From NCBI GenBank assembly GCA_021798095.1, contig JAJZYL010000062.1, positions 1-7,451 of the forward strand: a stretch of 7,451 nt of DNA, written 5' to 3'. Under the pieces are notes generated by a model. The model saw only the letters and a program-made list of their open reading frames with translations, ran no database searches and was not told the DNA's origin. Shown in pieces: positions 5,510 to 7,451 of this stretch. Made by a program: the position numbers and the translations under genes. Within the stretch, counting starts at the first letter, position 1. Each line of letters starts with the position of its first letter. Source of the DNA: an archaeon (GTDB taxonomy: Archaea; Thermoproteota; Nitrososphaeria; Conexivisphaerales; UBA164).

Positions 5510-6967
5510 TTGAGCGATGGTTCTGATAGTCGAAGGCTCATATTAAATAAGCTAAATACGGCTAATACGGCCGGCTTTCATTACAAAACCTGGATAATGT
5601 CCGGCATGGGCTTCTTTACGGACGCGTACGACCTTTTCATAATAGGCGCGGTCCTTACTTTACTGCCCCTGGCTGGATGGGGCGCACTGACCGCATTACA
5701 GACTTCTCTCCTGGCCTCCACCGCATTGATAGCGGCCGTCCTGGGCGCACTGGTGTTTGGCAGGCTGCTGGACCATCTGGGCCGCAAGGCAGTTTATGGG
5801 CTGGAACTGGTCATACTGGTGGTTGGCGCCCTTGGAAGCGCCTTTTTAACCCCTGTAAATGGCGTTTACATATTGATGGCCTGGAGGTTCCTCCTTGGCA
5901 TTGGGATAGGGGGTGACTATTCAACCAGTTCCACGATCATGGCAGAATATTCCAACACGAAGAAAAGGGGGATGCTGGTTGGAATGGTATTTTCAATGCA
6001 GAGCATAGGCTTGCTTGCAGGGCCGCTGATAACGCTGGGCCTGCTCCTTGGCGGTGTCGCCCCGGCCTTAGCATGGAAGCTGCTTCTTGCTATAGGCGCG
6101 CTTCCTGCGCTCCTTGTAATCTACTGGAGGAGGCGCCTGCCCGAGACGCCAAAATATTCGCTGGGGGTAAGAGGGGACGTGAAAAAGGCGTCCGAAGACC
6201 TGAAGAAATTCACTGGAATGAATGCTGACGTCGACCCAGGGAAGGAGGTGCCGGTGGTGGGCGCGAAATGGTATCAACTGCTGACAAACGCCAGGCTGCT
6301 TGCGCTCATCATAGGCACAGCAGGCACCTGGTTCCTCATGGATTGGGCCCTTTACGGCAATTCGATAATGTCCTCCACAATGCTTTCCTTCCTTGTCCCC
6401 AGCACGATAACAGGGATCCATCACCTGATCATGACAACGGAATATACGGCGCTGATCTTCGGCGTCGCCGCCTTTCCAGGATACTGGCTGGCCACCTTTA
6501 CAATAGACAGGATAGGGAGGAAGCCTATACAGATGGCCGGCTTTCTGGCAATGGCCATTTCATTTGGGCTGCTCGGCCTTCTCCCAGGCATTATGAGCGC
6601 AGCTGCGGTCGGCGAATTCCTGGCGCTTTACGGCATAAGCTACTTTTTTATCGAGTTCGGCCCGAACGTTACTACCTTCATATATCCGCCAGAAGTGTAT
6701 CCCGTATCGGTGAGGGGACTGGGGGCCGGGGCTTCGGCGGCAGGGGGAAAGATCGGAGCGTTCCTGGGCACACTGCTCAATCTGGCGATAATAGCCACGG
6801 TCGGGGAAGGCGGCCTGTTCCTGCTGCTGGCACTCTTTTCTGTCGCTGGGCTTGTCCTCACCATGGTTCTCCTCCCAGAAACCAAACTGCGCCCACTTGA
6901 AGAGAGCTCAATGGAGGATGCGTTCATCCAGCGCCCCGTGCCGGTCATAAGGGAGGAATCGGCATGA
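5510..6967 (+). CDS. MFS phosphate:H+ symporter (PHS/Pho84/Pht1 family)
   Basis: A 485-aa, 12-helix plasma-membrane carrier of the major facilitator superfamily. Segments closely follow plant Pht1 and fungal Pho84/PiPT: GFFTDAYDLF (34-43), the MFS loop DHLGRKAVYG (88-97), GIGIGGDYSTSSTIMAEY (130-147), FSMQSIG (161-167), LPETPKY (210-216), WFLMDWALYG (274-283), DRIGRKPIQ (333-341) and EFGPNVTTFIYPPEVYP (382-398). The residues known to coordinate phosphate or protons in PiPT appear conserved: Asp38/Asp41, Tyr137, Gln164, Trp274, Asp278, Tyr282 and Asn386. Phosphate uptake driven by H+ is therefore the best call. Archaeal relatives are often labelled only MFS or sugar transporter, so another anion is possible. 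The central loop (about 215-255) is short. The TTG start is set by a strong SD. The gene overlaps the next one by ATGA. Confidence 0.92.
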   Translation: MSDGSDSRRLILNKLNTANTAGFHYKTWIMSGMGFFTDAYDLFIIGAVLTLLPLAGWGALTALQTSLLASTALIAAVLGALVFGRLLDHLGRKAVYGLELVILVVGALGSAFLTPVNGVYILMAWRFLLGIGIGGDYSTSSTIMAEYSNTKKRGMLVGMVFSMQSIGLLAGPLITLGLLLGGVAPALAWKLLLAIGALPALLVIYWRRRLPETPKYSLGVRGDVKKASEDLKKFTGMNADVDPGKEVPVVGAKWYQLLTNARLLALIIGTAGTWFLMDWALYGNSIMSSTMLSFLVPSTITGIHHLIMTTEYTALIFGVAAFPGYWLATFTIDRIGRKPIQMAGFLAMAISFGLLGLLPGIMSAAAVGEFLALYGISYFFIEFGPNVTTFIYPPEVYPVSVRGLGAGASAAGGKIGAFLGTLLNLAIIATVGEGGLFLLLALFSVAGLVLTMVLLPETKLRPLEESSMEDAFIQRPVPVIREESA

Positions 6968-7299
6968 ACGGGCCCCTCCCGGAACCGGCACGGCCTTATA
7001 TCACGGCAGGGCCCCTGAAGATGATCGAAGACGAAGAACTGGATAGGCTGGGCTCCATTGTGGCTGACGCCATCACGGGCGTCGAATTCACGGCGGCCCG
7101 ATTATGGGACGTTCCAAACCCTCGCGCTGTAGAGGTGCTGTTAAACAGCAGGAGGGAAAATAAGGTAAGGCAGCTGGTGCTCACCACCACCCCAGATAGA
7201 CGTATCTATATCAGGAAAATGGAAGATGGAAACGAAGCTTCATATGTGGGCAGGTGCCCGGCCCCCCTTTCATACCTCAACCTGTTGATGAAACTGTAG
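6964..7299 (+). CDS. 111-aa protein co-translated with the transporter
   Basis: I do not recognise this family. It starts within the transporter stop (ATGA overlap), so the two are surely co-transcribed and probably translationally coupled. The protein is soluble, with no membrane helix. After a Pro-rich start there is a helix (MIEDEELDRLGSIVADAI, 20-37), then alternating strands and helices (VEFTAARLW; PRAVEVLLNSRRENKVRQLVLTTT; RRIYIRKM) ending in a helix, LSYLNLLMKL. Such an alpha/beta layout would suit a cytosolic accessory or regulatory protein for the carrier (inference from position only). Confidence 0.75.
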   Translation: MNGPLPEPARPYITAGPLKMIEDEELDRLGSIVADAITGVEFTAARLWDVPNPRAVEVLLNSRRENKVRQLVLTTTPDRRIYIRKMEDGNEASYVGRCPAPLSYLNLLMKL

Positions 7300-7324
7300 A
7301 TTGCGGTCTCCTAGAACGCCATCC

Positions 7325-7371
7325 AAAGGCGCCGAGAAAGCCGGCATCCACCGGCCCTGAAGAGCGCCTTT
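7325..7371 (+). terminator. Nested hairpin after the transporter operon
   Basis: AAAGGCGC (7325-7332) pairs perfectly with GCGCCTTT (7364-7371), and inside it GCCGG (7340-7344) pairs with CCGGC (7351-7355) around a 6-nt loop. It starts 26 nt after the stop codon and is followed by T/A-rich sequence, fitting a transcription end or mRNA-stabilising structure. Its right arm abuts and overlaps the start of the repeat at 7370. Confidence 0.5.
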
Positions 7372-7451
7372 ACGATTATTTAAGCAGAAAGCCTACGGCT
7401 TAAGCCGTAGGATGAATGCGAAACCTATATATGTATCGCAATGGCATTAAG
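7370..7451 (+). repeat. Right copy of the inverted repeat, with full palindrome
   Basis: It matches the complement of 78-147 over the whole length apart from two substitutions and a 12-nt insertion. The insertion completes a perfect 20-bp palindrome, CCTACGGCTTAAGCCGTAGG (7392-7411), followed by ATGAATGCGAAACC. The stem followed by GGATGAAT resembles IS200/IS605 right ends, where the hairpin is recognised by the TnpA transposase and forms the 3' end of the TnpB guide RNA; I infer this from memory of such ends. The copy runs into the window edge, so its outer limit is unknown. It lies on the sense strand downstream of the transporter operon, as the left copy does relative to polB. Confidence 0.85.

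Overview
The window looks archaeal. Its genes include a B-family DNA polymerase with archaeal features and a RadA/RecA-fold paralog. Promoters are TATA-type, placed for leaderless or short-leader transcripts. Shine-Dalgarno (SD) sites match the archaeal/bacterial anti-SD, several starts appear to be TTG, and AGG/ATA codons are common. The dense set of PHS-type transport, PolB2-like polymerase and RadA paralog suggests a thermophilic or acidophilic archaeon (Thermoproteota or Thermoplasmatota). The lineage cannot be fixed from this sequence alone.

Layout. (1) 78-147 is one copy of a ~70-80 nt repeat. (2) 188-3790, minus strand, is a tightly packed four-gene operon transcribed right to left: a 130-aa protein with an RHH-like N-terminus and a SWIM-like C-terminus; a RecA/RadA-fold protein whose Walker A and B residues are gone; a 101-aa helical/coiled-coil protein; and a 690-aa family B DNA polymerase. 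The polymerase keeps its polymerase carboxylates but has lost its proofreading exonuclease residues. A perfect palindrome (TACTGTATAAACAGTA) lies just upstream of the operon's TATA box. (3) 3821-4183 encodes a small membrane protein on the same strand. (4) 4184-4444 has no protein gene but is rich in stem-loops. (5) 4445-5089 is an A+T-rich HAD-family phosphatase gene on the minus strand. (6) 5090-5509 is a divergent intergenic region with two related hairpins and a strong A+T-rich promoter carrying TCTCTATA/TATAGAGA repeats. (7) 5510-7299, plus strand, is a two-gene operon: a phosphate:H+ symporter-type MFS carrier, then a 111-aa protein coupled by an ATGA overlap. (8) 7325-7451 holds a terminator-like nested hairpin followed directly by a second, inverted copy of the 78-147 repeat.

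The most interesting unit is the four-gene polymerase operon. A proofreading-deficient polymerase, a RecA-fold pseudo-ATPase and small adaptor-like proteins are the ingredients of a translesion 'mutasome', analogous to bacterial ImuA-ImuB-DnaE2. A SWIM-like protein beside a RadA paralog also recalls the eukaryotic Shu complex. It probably belongs to the archaeal PolB2 (Dpo2) group, which in Sulfolobus is DNA-damage inducible and mutagenic. That parallel is inference from motifs and gene order. The inverted repeats that bound the window resemble IS200/IS605 (TnpB/omega-RNA) right ends, but no transposase gene is present.
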